From positions 2,852,001 through 2,916,000 of the forward strand of contig NZ_CP089588.1 in assembly GCF_021249345.1 (NCBI RefSeq): a stretch of DNA of 64,000 nucleotides. Direction: 5' to 3'. This document shows positions 1-8,919 of this stretch, piece by piece (within the stretch, counting starts at the first letter, position 1; the number at the start of each line of letters is the position of its first letter). The position numbers and the translations under genes were made by a program. The stretch comes from Halobacterium wangiae. Lineage in GTDB: Archaea; Halobacteriota; Halobacteria; Halobacteriales; Halobacteriaceae. The notes beneath the pieces were generated by a model. That model was not told the DNA's origin. It did not search any database and worked only from the letters and a program-made list of their open reading frames with translations.

Positions 1-441
1 CGGCTGGACGTGCACGTTCTTGACGAACCGCTGGGTCTGGACGGCGAGGCCGAGCGCCTCGAGGTTGGCGGCGATCCGCGTGATGTCGTCGCCGTCGCCG
101 GCCACGGCCTCGACGACCAGGTTTTCCGTCCCGGCGTGGATCTCCTCGACCTCCACGACGCCGTCGATTCCGAGGGCCTCCTCGACGAGTCCCGCTCGAT
201 CGCCGATTGACACGGTGCAGACCAACTGGACCCGGAGCTGGAAACCCGCCGCGTCGTAGTCGATGTCGGGCTGGTAGCCGTTGATGACGCCGTCGTCCTC
301 CAGTCGCTCGATCCGGTTGCGGACGGTGTTCGGCGCGACGCCGACCGCCTCCGCGATGACGGAGGCAGTGTTGTTCCTGGCGTCGGCCTGGAGCATGTGG
401 AGGATCCCCCTGTCGACGTCGTCGAGTTCGGGCGGCTCCAT
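1..441 (-). CDS. Lrp/AsnC-family transcriptional regulator (3' end outside window)
   Basis: The reverse-strand frame opens with ATG at 439-441 and stays open to base 1, giving 147 codons without a stop. Residues 1-60 form an AsnC-type winged helix: MEPPELDDVDRGILHML, then a recognition helix near VAPNTVRNRIERLEDDG. The rest has the RAM/AsnC ligand-binding fold (VVEVEEIHAGTENLVVEA). Such proteins form octamers or dimers that sense amino acids and regulate metabolic genes. Only a short C-terminal piece should be missing, since the family is usually about 150-165 residues. The target is unknown. Confidence 0.9.
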   Translation of the reverse strand, partial: MEPPELDDVDRGILHMLQADARNNTASVIAEAVGVAPNTVRNRIERLEDDGVINGYQPDIDYDAAGFQLRVQLVCTVSIGDRAGLVEEALGIDGVVEVEEIHAGTENLVVEAVAGDGDDITRIAANLEALGLAVQTQRFVKNVHVQP

Positions 442-695
442 ACGCCGACTACCGGGACGCGACGGAAGGTCGTTGTTACCAGTCTGCTCGGTCTGGTCGT
501 CGGTAAATCGCACCTATCGCGGCTGTGTCCGGAGCACCCACGTCGTCTTCCAGTCGACGCCCCGCCCAGGCGACGCTCCAGAAGTCGGGCGCCATTGGAG
601 GAGCCGACGAGATACAGCGGTTAGACCCACGATTCGGGGTGTGACGTCACCGATTTCACCAGATAGTACTTGGGTACTGACCGCGTAGCGTATCC
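442..695. other. Intergenic region between divergent genes
   Basis: A 254-bp divergent intergenic region with no convincing coding frame. It must contain the promoters of the Lrp regulator and of the small membrane protein. Near the membrane-protein start lies a short inverted repeat, AGTAC-TTGG-GTACT at 665-678, which could be an operator or chance. I see no other structure. Confidence 0.5.
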
Positions 696-1013
696 ATGAT
701 AAAGACTACCGAAGAGCACGACGCGCAGGAGGGCCGCGAACTCGGCGTGGAGCAGGCCCTCGTCGTGGTCGACAGAGTCCTCGGCGACGCGACGCCCCTC
801 GTGTGGAAGGCAGCGATCTTCTACACGCTGTGGATCGGGCTGGCGTACACGGCGATGACGAACGCGGCGGGCACCGCAGCTGTCCAGCTCTCGGCGATCG
901 CGTACTGGTTCGGCTGGCTGTTCCTCGCGATGACCATCGTCGTCGGGGTGTTCGTCGCGGTCACCAGCTGGCTCGACCGGCGGCGGATCGTCGGTCACCA
1001 AAACACGTACTGA
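696..1013 (+). CDS. Small two-helix membrane protein, unknown function
   Basis: A 105-residue protein starting at ATG 696. About 45 polar, acidic N-terminal residues are followed by two hydrophobic stretches near residues 38-60 and 66-92, then a basic C-terminus (WLDRRRIVGHQNTY). This predicts a two-helix inner-membrane protein. I do not recognise a family. It lies alone between the divergent Lrp regulator and the convergent glycosyltransferase. Codon use matches its neighbours, so it is probably a real gene. Confidence 0.7.
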   Translation: MIKTTEEHDAQEGRELGVEQALVVVDRVLGDATPLVWKAAIFYTLWIGLAYTAMTNAAGTAAVQLSAIAYWFGWLFLAMTIVVGVFVAVTSWLDRRRIVGHQNTY

Positions 1014-1032
1014 CTCGCCTGAAGCCCTCCGG

Positions 1033-3075
1033 TCAGTCGACCGTTCGCACAGAGGCGTTCAGGACGGTTCCGTCGGGACCGGCGCCCGGAACGTACGCTG
1101 CTTCTCCACCGCAGTTGCGGAGGTCGGTGCAGAGCTCCCGGTACGGCGTGAGCGCCCGGTAGCCCTCGGGTGTCGCCTCGACTGGGAGTCGGACGCGGTA
1201 CGTGAGTCCGGCGCCGTAGCCGCCGTCCACGAGTGCGTCGACTGTCACGCTCCCGTTCAGCGGCACGCTCGCGTTTCCGGCACCTGGACCCGCTCCGTCG
1301 AGGCGAACGCGGCCGTCTCTGACGACCACGTCGAAGTCGGTGTGTCCACCTGCTGGCGCCTCGTCGATGGCGTAGTAGACGCGCTCGTCGCCTGAGGAGA
1401 GCGTCACCGTCACGCTCTCTGTCCACTCCGGGAGGCCGAGTCGCACGTCGACGGCGAGCGCGTCCCCGGAGACCATCTGGACGGGTCTGAGTTCGGGCGT
1501 GACCGGGCGCGTGGAGTACGGCGACCACGACCCCCGGTAGACGTAGCGGTAGTGGTCGCGGTCCGGGTAGGCGTCGACGACGGCGAACGGGCGCTCCTCG
1601 AGCGCGTAGACGGTCTGGCCGTCGAACCCCGGGTCGTTGCGGAGGGGCTGGAATGGGTGGTTGAGCCAGTCCCCGTACGGGCCGGGGAGGAACACCACCG
1701 CGTCAGCCGGGGGCGAGGGCTCGAACGGCTCGTAGGCGGCCTCGTAGTGGTCGGTTAGCTCGGCGTTCTCCCGGACTGGTGGTGCCGCCGCGGACGCCGT
1801 CGCGACCCCGAGGACCGCTGCGGTCACCACGAGCACGGAGAGTGCGACGGGACGGGCGCGGCCGTCGGACACCCAATCACGCAGTGAGCGACGGGCCGCG
1901 TCGACGACGGCGAGCGTGCCGACGGCCGTGAACACGCTCGCCGGGACGAGCAGGTCGAAGTGGTAGTACGGGCCGAGTGTCGCGACCAGGCCGTCGGTCG
2001 GGTCACCGAGCGAGCCCAGGACGTTGCGGTTCCCCCAGAAGAAGAGGTTGCCCGCGACGACGCTGACTGCGACGCCGGCGAGCACTGCCTGGACCCAGTC
2101 CCAGCCACGTCTGTGGGTCGCGTAGCCACCGACGGCGGCGAGTACGCTGCCGAGCGCGCCGAAGGGCCCCCAGGTCGTGAGGAACTGTCCGACAACCTCG
2201 GCGTTCGAGCGCACGGCGAGTCCGGGGGTGTACGCCAGTTCGTAGTCGAGAATCGCGCGCCGACCGAACCCGAGGCCGTCGAGGGGTGCGAACGCCTCGT
2301 ATGGGAACAGAAGTGGTGACCCGGTGACGACGGCGTTGTACCCTAGCGTAATGGCGACGCCGACGAGTCCGGTGGCCGCGGTGGCGCTGCGGCGGCGGAC
2401 GACTGGGCCGATGGAACGCTCATGGAGCGCGGCGAGCAGCGTCCAGAGCGCGTGGACGACGAACGGTGCGGCGAACAGGACGGCCGTGTACGGTCGCGAG
2501 AAGAACGCGAGGCCGGTCGCCGCGCCAGCCACCGCCGCCCACCGCGTGCTCCCGGTGCGCTCCGCGCGGACGTACGCGAGCGCGAACGCGAGGTTCAGCA
2601 TCGTCGTCGGCGCGTACGGGAGGAAGAGGCCGGACTGCACGAGGAACAGCGGCGAGCAGAGCAGGGCGACGGCCGCGACGACGCCCGTCCGGTGGTCGAA
2701 GGCCTCGCGGACCACGCCGTACAGCAGGGCGACGTTCGCTGCGGCGACGGCGGGTAGTGCGTAGCTGAACGACCCCGCGAGTTCACCGAGTGCGAAGAGG
2801 GCGGCCGTCGGCGGCGCGTACTTCGGGTAGAGTCCGCTGGCGGACTCGACGAAGAACCACGGGCGGAACGCCTCGGCGACGGGTGGCCGGAGGAACAGCT
2901 GGCCGTCGAGCAGCATCGCGGCCTGCTGGAGGTAGACCGCCTCGTCGTGGTTCGTGGAGTGGTACGGGAAGAGGAGGGTCGACACCGCGAACGCGAGGAC
3001 GGCGGCGACGACAGCGAGCGCGAGGGGTGCGACGGGGAGGCGGGCGAGCGCGTCGCGGACGCGCTGGGCGACCAT
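1033..3075 (-). CDS. Membrane GT-C glycosyltransferase (ArnT/PMT-like)
   Basis: A protein of about 680 residues with many hydrophobic segments in the first ~420 residues and a soluble, beta-rich C-terminal domain. The first loop after helix 1 carries an acidic motif, NHDEAVYLQQAAML, as in GT39/GT83 polyprenyl-phosphate-sugar-dependent transferases, where the acidic residue is catalytic. It probably moves a lipid-linked sugar to a target on the outer face of the membrane. I chose the ATG at 3075, because it shares one base with the TAA of the ABC ATPase upstream (TAATG) and so suggests coupled translation. A GTG at 3093 would add six residues. Its placement as the last gene of an iron-importer operon is unexpected. 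Confidence 0.75.
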   Translation of the reverse strand: MVAQRVRDALARLPVAPLALAVVAAVLAFAVSTLLFPYHSTNHDEAVYLQQAAMLLDGQLFLRPPVAEAFRPWFFVESASGLYPKYAPPTAALFALGELAGSFSYALPAVAAANVALLYGVVREAFDHRTGVVAAVALLCSPLFLVQSGLFLPYAPTTMLNLAFALAYVRAERTGSTRWAAVAGAATGLAFFSRPYTAVLFAAPFVVHALWTLLAALHERSIGPVVRRRSATAATGLVGVAITLGYNAVVTGSPLLFPYEAFAPLDGLGFGRRAILDYELAYTPGLAVRSNAEVVGQFLTTWGPFGALGSVLAAVGGYATHRRGWDWVQAVLAGVAVSVVAGNLFFWGNRNVLGSLGDPTDGLVATLGPYYHFDLLVPASVFTAVGTLAVVDAARRSLRDWVSDGRARPVALSVLVVTAAVLGVATASAAAPPVRENAELTDHYEAAYEPFEPSPPADAVVFLPGPYGDWLNHPFQPLRNDPGFDGQTVYALEERPFAVVDAYPDRDHYRYVYRGSWSPYSTRPVTPELRPVQMVSGDALAVDVRLGLPEWTESVTVTLSSGDERVYYAIDEAPAGGHTDFDVVVRDGRVRLDGAGPGAGNASVPLNGSVTVDALVDGGYGAGLTYRVRLPVEATPEGYRALTPYRELCTDLRNCGGEAAYVPGAGPDGTVLNASVRTVD

Positions 3076-4211
3076 TATCGGGTCGGATACCACGCCAGCG
3101 AGTGGTCGGAGACGAGGTCGACCGTCACCGGTTCGCCGACGTCCATGTCCTCGGCGTGGTTGTGGAGACAGCGGACCACGTCGCCGTTGTCGAGTTCGAC
3201 GTGGTAGATGAACGAGGGGCCGGTGTACTGGCGCTGGACGATGACGCCGTTGGCGTTCGCCTCGTTGGCGGGGACGGCGCGCAGGTCGTCCGGGCGCACG
3301 AGTACGTCGACCATCGCGCCGGTGTAGCCGTCGGAGAGACCCTTCAGGAGCGAGCGGTCGTATGAGCCGATGCGGGTGTCGACGGTCTGTTCGCCGACCC
3401 GTCCCGAGAGGAAGCCGGCCTGCCCGAGGAAGGAGGCGACGAACCGGGACTCGGGGTGTTCGAAGACGGACTCCGGGTCGCCGACCTGTTCGAGGCGGCC
3501 GTCGTGGAGCACCGCGACGCGGTCGGAGATGGAGAGCGCCTCCTCCTGGTCGTGGGTGACGGAGACGGCGGTGACGCCGGCCTCCTTGAGGATGCGGCGG
3601 ACTTCCTCGCGCATCTCTACGCGGAGGCGCACGTCGAGGTTCGAGAACGGCTCGTCGAGCAGGAGGATGTCCGGCTCCGGCGCGAGGCTCCGGGCGAGCG
3701 CCACGCGCTGCCGTTGCCCGCCGGAGAGCTGGTCGGGCGAGCGCTCACCCATCCCGGGCATGTCGACGAGTTCGAGCAGTTCGTCGACCCGCTCCTCGGT
3801 GGCCGCGTCGTCGAGGCCGGTGAGCCCGAACGCGACGTTCTCGCGGACCGAGAGGTGGGGGAACAGCGCGAAGTCCTGGAAGACGATGCCGACCCCACGG
3901 GTCTCGGCGTCCTCGAACGTCCCGGGACCGGCGACGACGTCTCCGGCCAGCGAGATGGTGCCCTCCGTCGGGCGTTCGAGGCCGGCGAGCAGCCGCAGCG
4001 TCGTCGTCTTCCCGCACCCGGAGGGACCGAGCAACGTCAACAGTTCGCCGTCGCGCACGGTGAGCGAGAGGTCGGCGACCGCGGTCTCGGTGCCGTACTC
4101 CTTAGTGACGCCGTCGAGTTCCAGCACTCGGGGTGGGGAGTCAGCCGCGTCCGTCGCGTCGCTGTCTTCGGGCACGGTCGCCGACTCCGTCGTGACGTCT
4201 GGTTCAGCCAT
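3075..4211 (-). CDS. ABC transporter ATP-binding protein, iron(III)/FbpC type
   Basis: A 378-residue ATPase of an ABC importer. Visible motifs in order are Walker A GPSGCGKTT, Q-loop VFQDFALFPH, signature LSGGQRQRVALARSL, Walker B ILLLDEPFSNLD and the switch His (VTHDQEEAL). A C-terminal ~120-residue TOBE-like regulatory region follows, as in FbpC/PotA/MalK. About 30 acidic residues precede the domain. The start overlaps the permease end by 8 bp, so this is an operon with the permease (4204-5817) and binding protein (5818-6963). Substrate is inferred to be ferric iron from the partner proteins and the DtxR-like box upstream; other substrates such as thiamine, sulfate or polyamine are possible in this family. 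Confidence 0.9.
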   Translation of the reverse strand: MAEPDVTTESATVPEDSDATDAADSPPRVLELDGVTKEYGTETAVADLSLTVRDGELLTLLGPSGCGKTTTLRLLAGLERPTEGTISLAGDVVAGPGTFEDAETRGVGIVFQDFALFPHLSVRENVAFGLTGLDDAATEERVDELLELVDMPGMGERSPDQLSGGQRQRVALARSLAPEPDILLLDEPFSNLDVRLRVEMREEVRRILKEAGVTAVSVTHDQEEALSISDRVAVLHDGRLEQVGDPESVFEHPESRFVASFLGQAGFLSGRVGEQTVDTRIGSYDRSLLKGLSDGYTGAMVDVLVRPDDLRAVPANEANANGVIVQRQYTGPSFIYHVELDNGDVVRCLHNHAEDMDVGEPVTVDLVSDHSLAWYPTR

Positions 4212-5817
4212 TGTATCGTTCCTGTGCGAGGATCACGACCATCGAGAGCGCGGAGACGCCCACGAGGACGAGTGCGGGGACGGCGGCCGCGCCGTACGAG
4301 CCCGCTCCTCTAACGAGCCAGATGTAGGAGACCAGGGTTTCAAAGCCTAACGGACTGAGCATGAGCGTCGCCGGGAGCTCCTTCATCGTCGTGAGGAAGA
4401 CGAGCGCCGCGCCGGCGGCGACTCCGGGCGCGATGAGCGGCAGCGTCACCTCCCGGAACGCGCCCGTCGGCGACCGGCCGAGCGTCCGGGCGGCCTCCGT
4501 GAGTTTCGGGTCCACCTGCAGCACAGACGAGCGGACCGTCCCGACGGCCTGCGGGAGGAAGCGCACGACGTACGCGAAGACGAGCAGGGGCACGGTCTGG
4601 TACAGCGACGTGACGAACTCCGTGGAGAAGAAGATGAGCGCGAGCCCGATGACGACTCCCGGGACGGCGTACCCGACGTAGGTGAGCCGGTCGGCGACGG
4701 TCGCGACGACGGAGTTTGAGCGCGCCGAGTAGCCCGCGACGGGGAGCGCGAGCAGCGTCGCGGCGAGGGCGGCGGCGACGGCGACCTTCACGGAGTTCCA
4801 CGCCACCTCGGGTTCAAACGTGAAGATGGTCTCGCCGGCCTGGTCGAGCCAGAGGACGAGCACGCCGAGCGGGACGGCCAGGGCGAGCCCCGCGACAGCC
4901 GCACAGAACGCGAGGGCCGGCCACTTCCAGGTGCCGAGTTCGATGCGGCCCGGCTGGCGGGACCCGCGAGAGATGTACGCCGCGGTGTCGCCGCCGACGT
5001 GGGATTCGAGGGCGAGCACGACCGCGACGACGCCGAGCAACTGGAGGGAGAGCAACGCGGGGAACCCCTCGGGGACCCCGAGACTCCGCTGGGCGACGTA
5101 GATCTGCTGGGTGAACACCTGGTAGCGCATGATGGAGGGCGTGCCGAAGTCCGAGAGGGCGTACAGCGCGGCGAGCAGCGCGCCCGCGGTCACGCCCGGA
5201 AGGATCTGTGGGACGGTGACGCGTTTGAACGCTTCCCAGCGCGAGTGGTTGAGGGTGCGGGCGGCCTCGACGAGCGTGCCGTCGAAGGAGAGCAGTGCGG
5301 CCCGCGTCGTGAGGAAGACGTAGGGGTAGGTGAACAGGATCAGGACGAGGGCGGTGCCGTGGAGTCCGTAGATTGCGGGGATGCGCTCGATGCCGAGCGG
5401 CGCGAGCGCATCCGCGAGGTCGCCGCGCGGACCGAACGCGCTGACGAACGTGAACGCGCCGATGTAACTCGGGACGACCAGCGGGAGCGCGGCGACGATG
5501 GTCCAGACCCGTCGACCCGGGAGGTCGGTCTGGACGGTCAACACCGCCAGGGGCACGCCGACGAGCACACAGCCAAGTGTCACCCAGAAGACGAGAACGA
5601 GGCTGTTGACGAGCGTCGTGACGCTGCCCGAGTACGTGAACAACTCGAGCAGGTGACCGAGCCCGTAGTTCGACGCGCGGACGAACAGGACGACGAGTGG
5701 CAGTGAGACGAGCGCAGCGACGGCAGCGGCGACGAGCGCGAGGCCGAGGCCGGCGGCACCGTCGCCGTCGCCGACCGCGGCGGCCTTCAGCCGTTCGAGG
5801 CGCTCGCTGGTAGCCAT
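4204..5817 (-). CDS. ABC transporter permease, iron(III)/FbpB type, two fused permease modules
   Basis: A 537-residue integral membrane protein with about 12 hydrophobic segments. It contains two copies of the permease coupling loop: EAARTLNHSRWEAFKRVTVP in the first half and EAARTLGRSPTGAFREVTLP in the second. This is the arrangement of FbpB/SfuB/CysT-like double permeases, in which one chain forms the whole pore. The stop codon of the binding-protein gene lies directly upstream, and the downstream ATPase gene overlaps by 8 bp. It would carry the ligand delivered by the 5818-6963 lipoprotein. Confidence 0.9.
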   Translation of the reverse strand: MATSERLERLKAAAVGDGDGAAGLGLALVAAAVAALVSLPLVVLFVRASNYGLGHLLELFTYSGSVTTLVNSLVLVFWVTLGCVLVGVPLAVLTVQTDLPGRRVWTIVAALPLVVPSYIGAFTFVSAFGPRGDLADALAPLGIERIPAIYGLHGTALVLILFTYPYVFLTTRAALLSFDGTLVEAARTLNHSRWEAFKRVTVPQILPGVTAGALLAALYALSDFGTPSIMRYQVFTQQIYVAQRSLGVPEGFPALLSLQLLGVVAVVLALESHVGGDTAAYISRGSRQPGRIELGTWKWPALAFCAAVAGLALAVPLGVLVLWLDQAGETIFTFEPEVAWNSVKVAVAAALAATLLALPVAGYSARSNSVVATVADRLTYVGYAVPGVVIGLALIFFSTEFVTSLYQTVPLLVFAYVVRFLPQAVGTVRSSVLQVDPKLTEAARTLGRSPTGAFREVTLPLIAPGVAAGAALVFLTTMKELPATLMLSPLGFETLVSYIWLVRGAGSYGAAAVPALVLVGVSALSMVVILAQERYNG

Positions 5818-6963
5818 CTACGAGAGGATGCCGACGTCCCGGAGCATCTCGAGTGTCGGCTGTACGTTCGAGAGCTCCTGGAGGTCGATCTCTGGCGGTT
5901 CGAGTTCGTCGATGGTGGGGAGCGGGCCGACCGGTTCGACCTCCGAGATCATCGGGTAGGCGAAGCCGCGCGTGGCGATGAACTCCTGGGCCTCCGCGGA
6001 CAGCAGGTGGCGGACGAACAGGTCCGCGAGGTCCTGGCGGTCCGACCCGCCGAGGACGGACGCGCCGGAGACGTTGACGAGTGCGCCCGCGTCGTTCTTC
6101 GTGAACGCGAGCTCGATGGGTGCGTCGTCGCGGCGCGCGAGCACACGGATGGCGTAGTAGTGGTTCGCGAACCCGGCGCCGATCTCGCCGTTGGCGACGG
6201 ACTCGGAGACGAGGAACTCGTTGTCGTAGCGGGCGACTCCCTGGGTGACCATGTCCTCGAGCCACTGGCGGGTCGTCTCCTCCCCGCGCTGGAGGCGCAT
6301 CGCGGTGACGAACGAGTGGAACGCGCCGTACGTCGGCGCCCACCCCATCGCGCCGGAGAACCGGTCGTCGGTGGCGAAGGTGGCGACGTCGTCGGGGACG
6401 TCCGACTCCGCGAACTGCTCGGTGTTGTACGGAATCGCGCGGGCGCGACCCGCGACGCCGACCCACTGGTCGGTCTTGAACGCGTCGGGGACCGGCGAGC
6501 GGGCCTCCGAGGAGAGTTGCGTCGTGGCGCCGACGTCCGCGACGTAGGCCAGCGACCCGGCGTCGACGGACCAGAACACGTCCGCCGCCCGGACGGTGTC
6601 GTTGGCGTTCTCCTGTTCGATCTGTTTGGCCAGCTGGGAGGAGGGCTGGACGCTCCAGGTCGCCTCGAAGCCGTCGTAGTAGCGGTTGAACAGTTCGAGG
6701 AGGTTCTCGTAGCGGCCGCCCTCGCCGCCGCCGAGGTAGACGTTGAGTTCGCCCTCGAGGTCCGGGAGGTCCTCGATGGAGGTGCCCCCGGGTGCGGGCC
6801 GATCGGAGACGAGCGGCCCCGAGCCCCGGAAGTCGGCGAGGGCCGGTTTCTCGCCGCCACCGTTCCCGCCCAGGAGACCAGTACAGCCCGCGAGACCACT
6901 CGCAGTCACGGCACCGGTCGCCGCGAGGAAGCGGCGACGCGTCCGTCCGAATCCATCGCTCAT
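5818..6963 (-). CDS. Iron(III)-type ABC transporter substrate-binding lipoprotein
   Basis: A 381-residue periplasmic-type binding protein. The N-terminus carries a twin-arginine motif (RTRRRFLAATG), a hydrophobic stretch and a lipobox ending in GLAGC, so it is probably exported folded by Tat and lipid-anchored outside the cell. The mature part resembles FbpA/PotD-type proteins (ELNVYLGGGEGGRYENLLE near residue 72). It is the first gene of the importer operon. The ATG at 6961-6963 follows a TATA-like element at about 6988-6996 at leaderless spacing, with a DtxR-like palindrome between, so iron-dependent repression is likely. Confidence 0.88.
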   Translation of the reverse strand: MSDGFGRTRRRFLAATGAVTASGLAGCTGLLGGNGGGEKPALADFRGSGPLVSDRPAPGGTSIEDLPDLEGELNVYLGGGEGGRYENLLELFNRYYDGFEATWSVQPSSQLAKQIEQENANDTVRAADVFWSVDAGSLAYVADVGATTQLSSEARSPVPDAFKTDQWVGVAGRARAIPYNTEQFAESDVPDDVATFATDDRFSGAMGWAPTYGAFHSFVTAMRLQRGEETTRQWLEDMVTQGVARYDNEFLVSESVANGEIGAGFANHYYAIRVLARRDDAPIELAFTKNDAGALVNVSGASVLGGSDRQDLADLFVRHLLSAEAQEFIATRGFAYPMISEVEPVGPLPTIDELEPPEIDLQELSNVQPTLEMLRDVGILS

Positions 6964-6970
6964 ACGATGA

Positions 6971-6986
6971 ATTAGGTCGGCCTAAA
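6971..6986. promoter_or_regulatory. DtxR-type operator and TATA element of the iron ABC operon
   Basis: A near-perfect palindrome, TTAGGTCGGCCTAA, sits between the start codon at 6963 and a TATA-like element read on the minus strand at about 6988-6996 (CTATAAACC). TTAGG...CCTAA half-sites are typical of metal-dependent DtxR/IdeR-family repressors, which haloarchaea possess. Binding here would block transcription start. Confidence 0.7.
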
Positions 6987-7009
6987 AGGTTTATAGCTAC
7001 CGGTTCCAG

Positions 7010-8158
7010 TCAGTCGGTGGCCGCCGGGACGGCGCGCTGTTCGGCCAGCGCGTCCAGGCAGTGGACCCAGTCGAGGAGGTACTCGCCGCACTCGTTCAGG
7101 AAGGCGCCGTTGTTGTACTCGTCGTAGTCGCCCTCGGCGAGACGTCCGCCGACGGCGCGCGCGACGGCCGCGTACGACTCCGCGTCGGGTTCCGCGGCGG
7201 CGACCTCCTTCCAGAAGTGCTCGTTCAGTTCGAGGCCCGCCACCTCGTTCGCCAGGTCGTCGAACGTCGAGCGCGGCGCCTTGTTGTGCTCGCAGAGGGG
7301 CGCACCGTTGTAGACGTCGCCGCCCACCACGTCGGCGGCGCGCTTCAACAGGACGCCGCTCCAGATGTCGTCGAAGCGACCGACGTCCCACGCGTTGTCG
7401 TCCATCGGGAACTGGTAGAACGCCGGAATCACCTCGCGGCGGAACGCGAGGTTCATCGAGCAGACCGTGAGGTAGTTCCCCTCGCGCGCGACGAAGTCGC
7501 GCTCGAAGTCCTCGAAGTCCGTGCGCGTCTGGGCCTGGCCCCGCAGGTCGCCGTCCATCAGGATGCGGACCGCGTCGAGGTCCGGTACGTTCGTCCAGAG
7601 GCCCTGGGACGCGACGACGTGGTCGACGTCCGTCGTCCCCGTATCGACGTCCTCGTCCATCGCCGCGTACGGGTAGCCACGGGGGTAGAGGTCGGTGTCG
7701 GACTGGTAGAGGACGTTCACCCACTGCTCGTCGGAGGAGACGGCCTCGACTTCGCCCTGGTAGTGGAGGTTCTCGAGGTGCGTGCCGAAGAAGTCCCACT
7801 CGTCGTGGGGGAGCGTGTCGTCGTCGACGAACACGCCGTACTCGAAGTCGTTGGCCCACATGTACAGCAGGCCGAACGAGGTCTGTGCGTGGCTGGCGGC
7901 GGGGACGAGGTGGCTGTACTCGGCGACGCCGTGCTCGTCGAACCACGCTTCGCGGTCCGATTCGTCGAAGACGGCACCGGCGATGCCCTCGTCGTCGAGC
8001 AGCTCGCGCATCCCCGCGGTGTCACAGAAGTCCTCGGTGACCAGCACGACGAACAGACGGTCGAGGTCGAAGCCGTGGTCGCGTGCGTTCTGGAAGTACG
8101 ACCGCATGCACTCGTACTCTCGTATCGTGGGGACGACGACGCAGACGTCTCGGCTCAT
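7010..8158 (-). CDS. RGP / alpha-1,4-glucan-protein synthase-like protein (UDP-sugar binding)
   Basis: A 382-residue protein starting MSRDVCVVVPTIREY. It looks like the reversibly glycosylated polypeptide family (plant UDP-arabinopyranose mutases), which haloarchaeal genomes often name alpha-1,4-glucan-protein synthase. The GT-A-like motif VFVDDDTLPHDEWDFF near residue 130 supplies the DxD-type nucleotide-sugar site. I see no membrane segment. It may isomerise or self-glycosylate with a UDP-sugar that feeds surface glycans. The gene follows a perfect DtxR-like palindrome and lies next to the iron ABC operon, but a TATA element and operator precede that operon's first gene, so it is a separate unit. 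Confidence 0.75.
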   Translation of the reverse strand: MSRDVCVVVPTIREYECMRSYFQNARDHGFDLDRLFVVLVTEDFCDTAGMRELLDDEGIAGAVFDESDREAWFDEHGVAEYSHLVPAASHAQTSFGLLYMWANDFEYGVFVDDDTLPHDEWDFFGTHLENLHYQGEVEAVSSDEQWVNVLYQSDTDLYPRGYPYAAMDEDVDTGTTDVDHVVASQGLWTNVPDLDAVRILMDGDLRGQAQTRTDFEDFERDFVAREGNYLTVCSMNLAFRREVIPAFYQFPMDDNAWDVGRFDDIWSGVLLKRAADVVGGDVYNGAPLCEHNKAPRSTFDDLANEVAGLELNEHFWKEVAAAEPDAESYAAVARAVGGRLAEGDYDEYNNGAFLNECGEYLLDWVHCLDALAEQRAVPAATD

Positions 8159-8174
8159 CGGTTACCTTCCACTA

Positions 8175-8190
8175 TTTAGGCCGGCCTAAA
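8175..8190. promoter_or_regulatory. DtxR-type operator, perfect 16-bp palindrome
   Basis: TTTAGGCCGGCCTAAA is a perfect inverted repeat 17-32 bp upstream of the start at 8158. It matches the half-sites of the boxes at 6971-6986 and 19555-19569. It overlaps the expected promoter position of the RGP-like gene, so a metal-dependent repressor would occlude it. Confidence 0.7.
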
Positions 8191-8208
8191 GTGTGTGTCG
8201 TTGTCGGC

Positions 8209-8919
8209 TCACGAGATGCTCGCCACGGACTGCTGGAGCCTGATCGTCGGCGGCACCAGCAGTCCCCCCAGGAGCACGAGGAAGACGTAGGACATGCTGT
8301 CCGCGACCGCAGCGGGCGCGACGAGCGCCACCAGCCCCGCCACCGCGACGCCCGTCGCGCAGACGAGCACGATGAGGAGGTGGCGGCGGAGCGTGTCCAT
8401 CGTCGTGCCGTGGGCCAGCGCCTCCAGTCGTTCGCTGAACGCCACGCCGTACGTCGCGAACGCGAGCGCGCCGACCCCCTTGATGAGGGCCGTGGCGGTC
8501 GTGTCGCCGAGGACGACGACCACGACCCACTCGACGGCGATGACCAGCACGAACGCGAACTCGATGGTCCGCAACTGTTCGAGGGAGAGGTCCCGTTCCT
8601 CGGGTGGCGGCGCGAGCGCGCTGTTGTAGTACACTTCCCGCATCGCGAACGCGACGAACGCGATGCCGAACAGCAGGGACAGGTCGCCGAACGCGCGGAC
8701 GACGTTCCCGCCGCCCGCGACCAGCGCCAGGCCGCAGACCGCGAACGCCGACAGCGCGATGCCGAGGTACGCGAGGTAGCTCCAGAAGTCCTCGTGGCCC
8801 TCCATGCGGTCGAGCGCGAAGTTCTGGAGCGCGTAGTACGTGAACGCCACGCCGGAGACGAGGACGATGCCGTAGCCGGTGAACTCGACCGCCGAGAGGA
8901 CGTTCGTGGCGGCCGCCAT
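8209..8919 (-). CDS. Seven-helix membrane protein, unknown function
   Basis: A 236-residue protein with seven hydrophobic segments by eye: near residues 8-30, 45-70, 76-98, 118-138, 146-164, 176-204 and 210-230. Short charged loops separate them, with one longer acidic loop (APPPEERDLSLEQL). I do not recognise a named family and see no retinal-binding lysine motif. The start ATG overlaps the stop of the upstream HEAT/pseudokinase gene as ATGA, so the two are translated together. This suggests a membrane sensor or anchor working with a cytoplasmic kinase-like partner. Confidence 0.75.
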   Translation of the reverse strand: MAAATNVLSAVEFTGYGIVLVSGVAFTYYALQNFALDRMEGHEDFWSYLAYLGIALSAFAVCGLALVAGGGNVVRAFGDLSLLFGIAFVAFAMREVYYNSALAPPPEERDLSLEQLRTIEFAFVLVIAVEWVVVVVLGDTTATALIKGVGALAFATYGVAFSERLEALAHGTTMDTLRRHLLIVLVCATGVAVAGLVALVAPAAVADSMSYVFLVLLGGLLVPPTIRLQQSVASIS

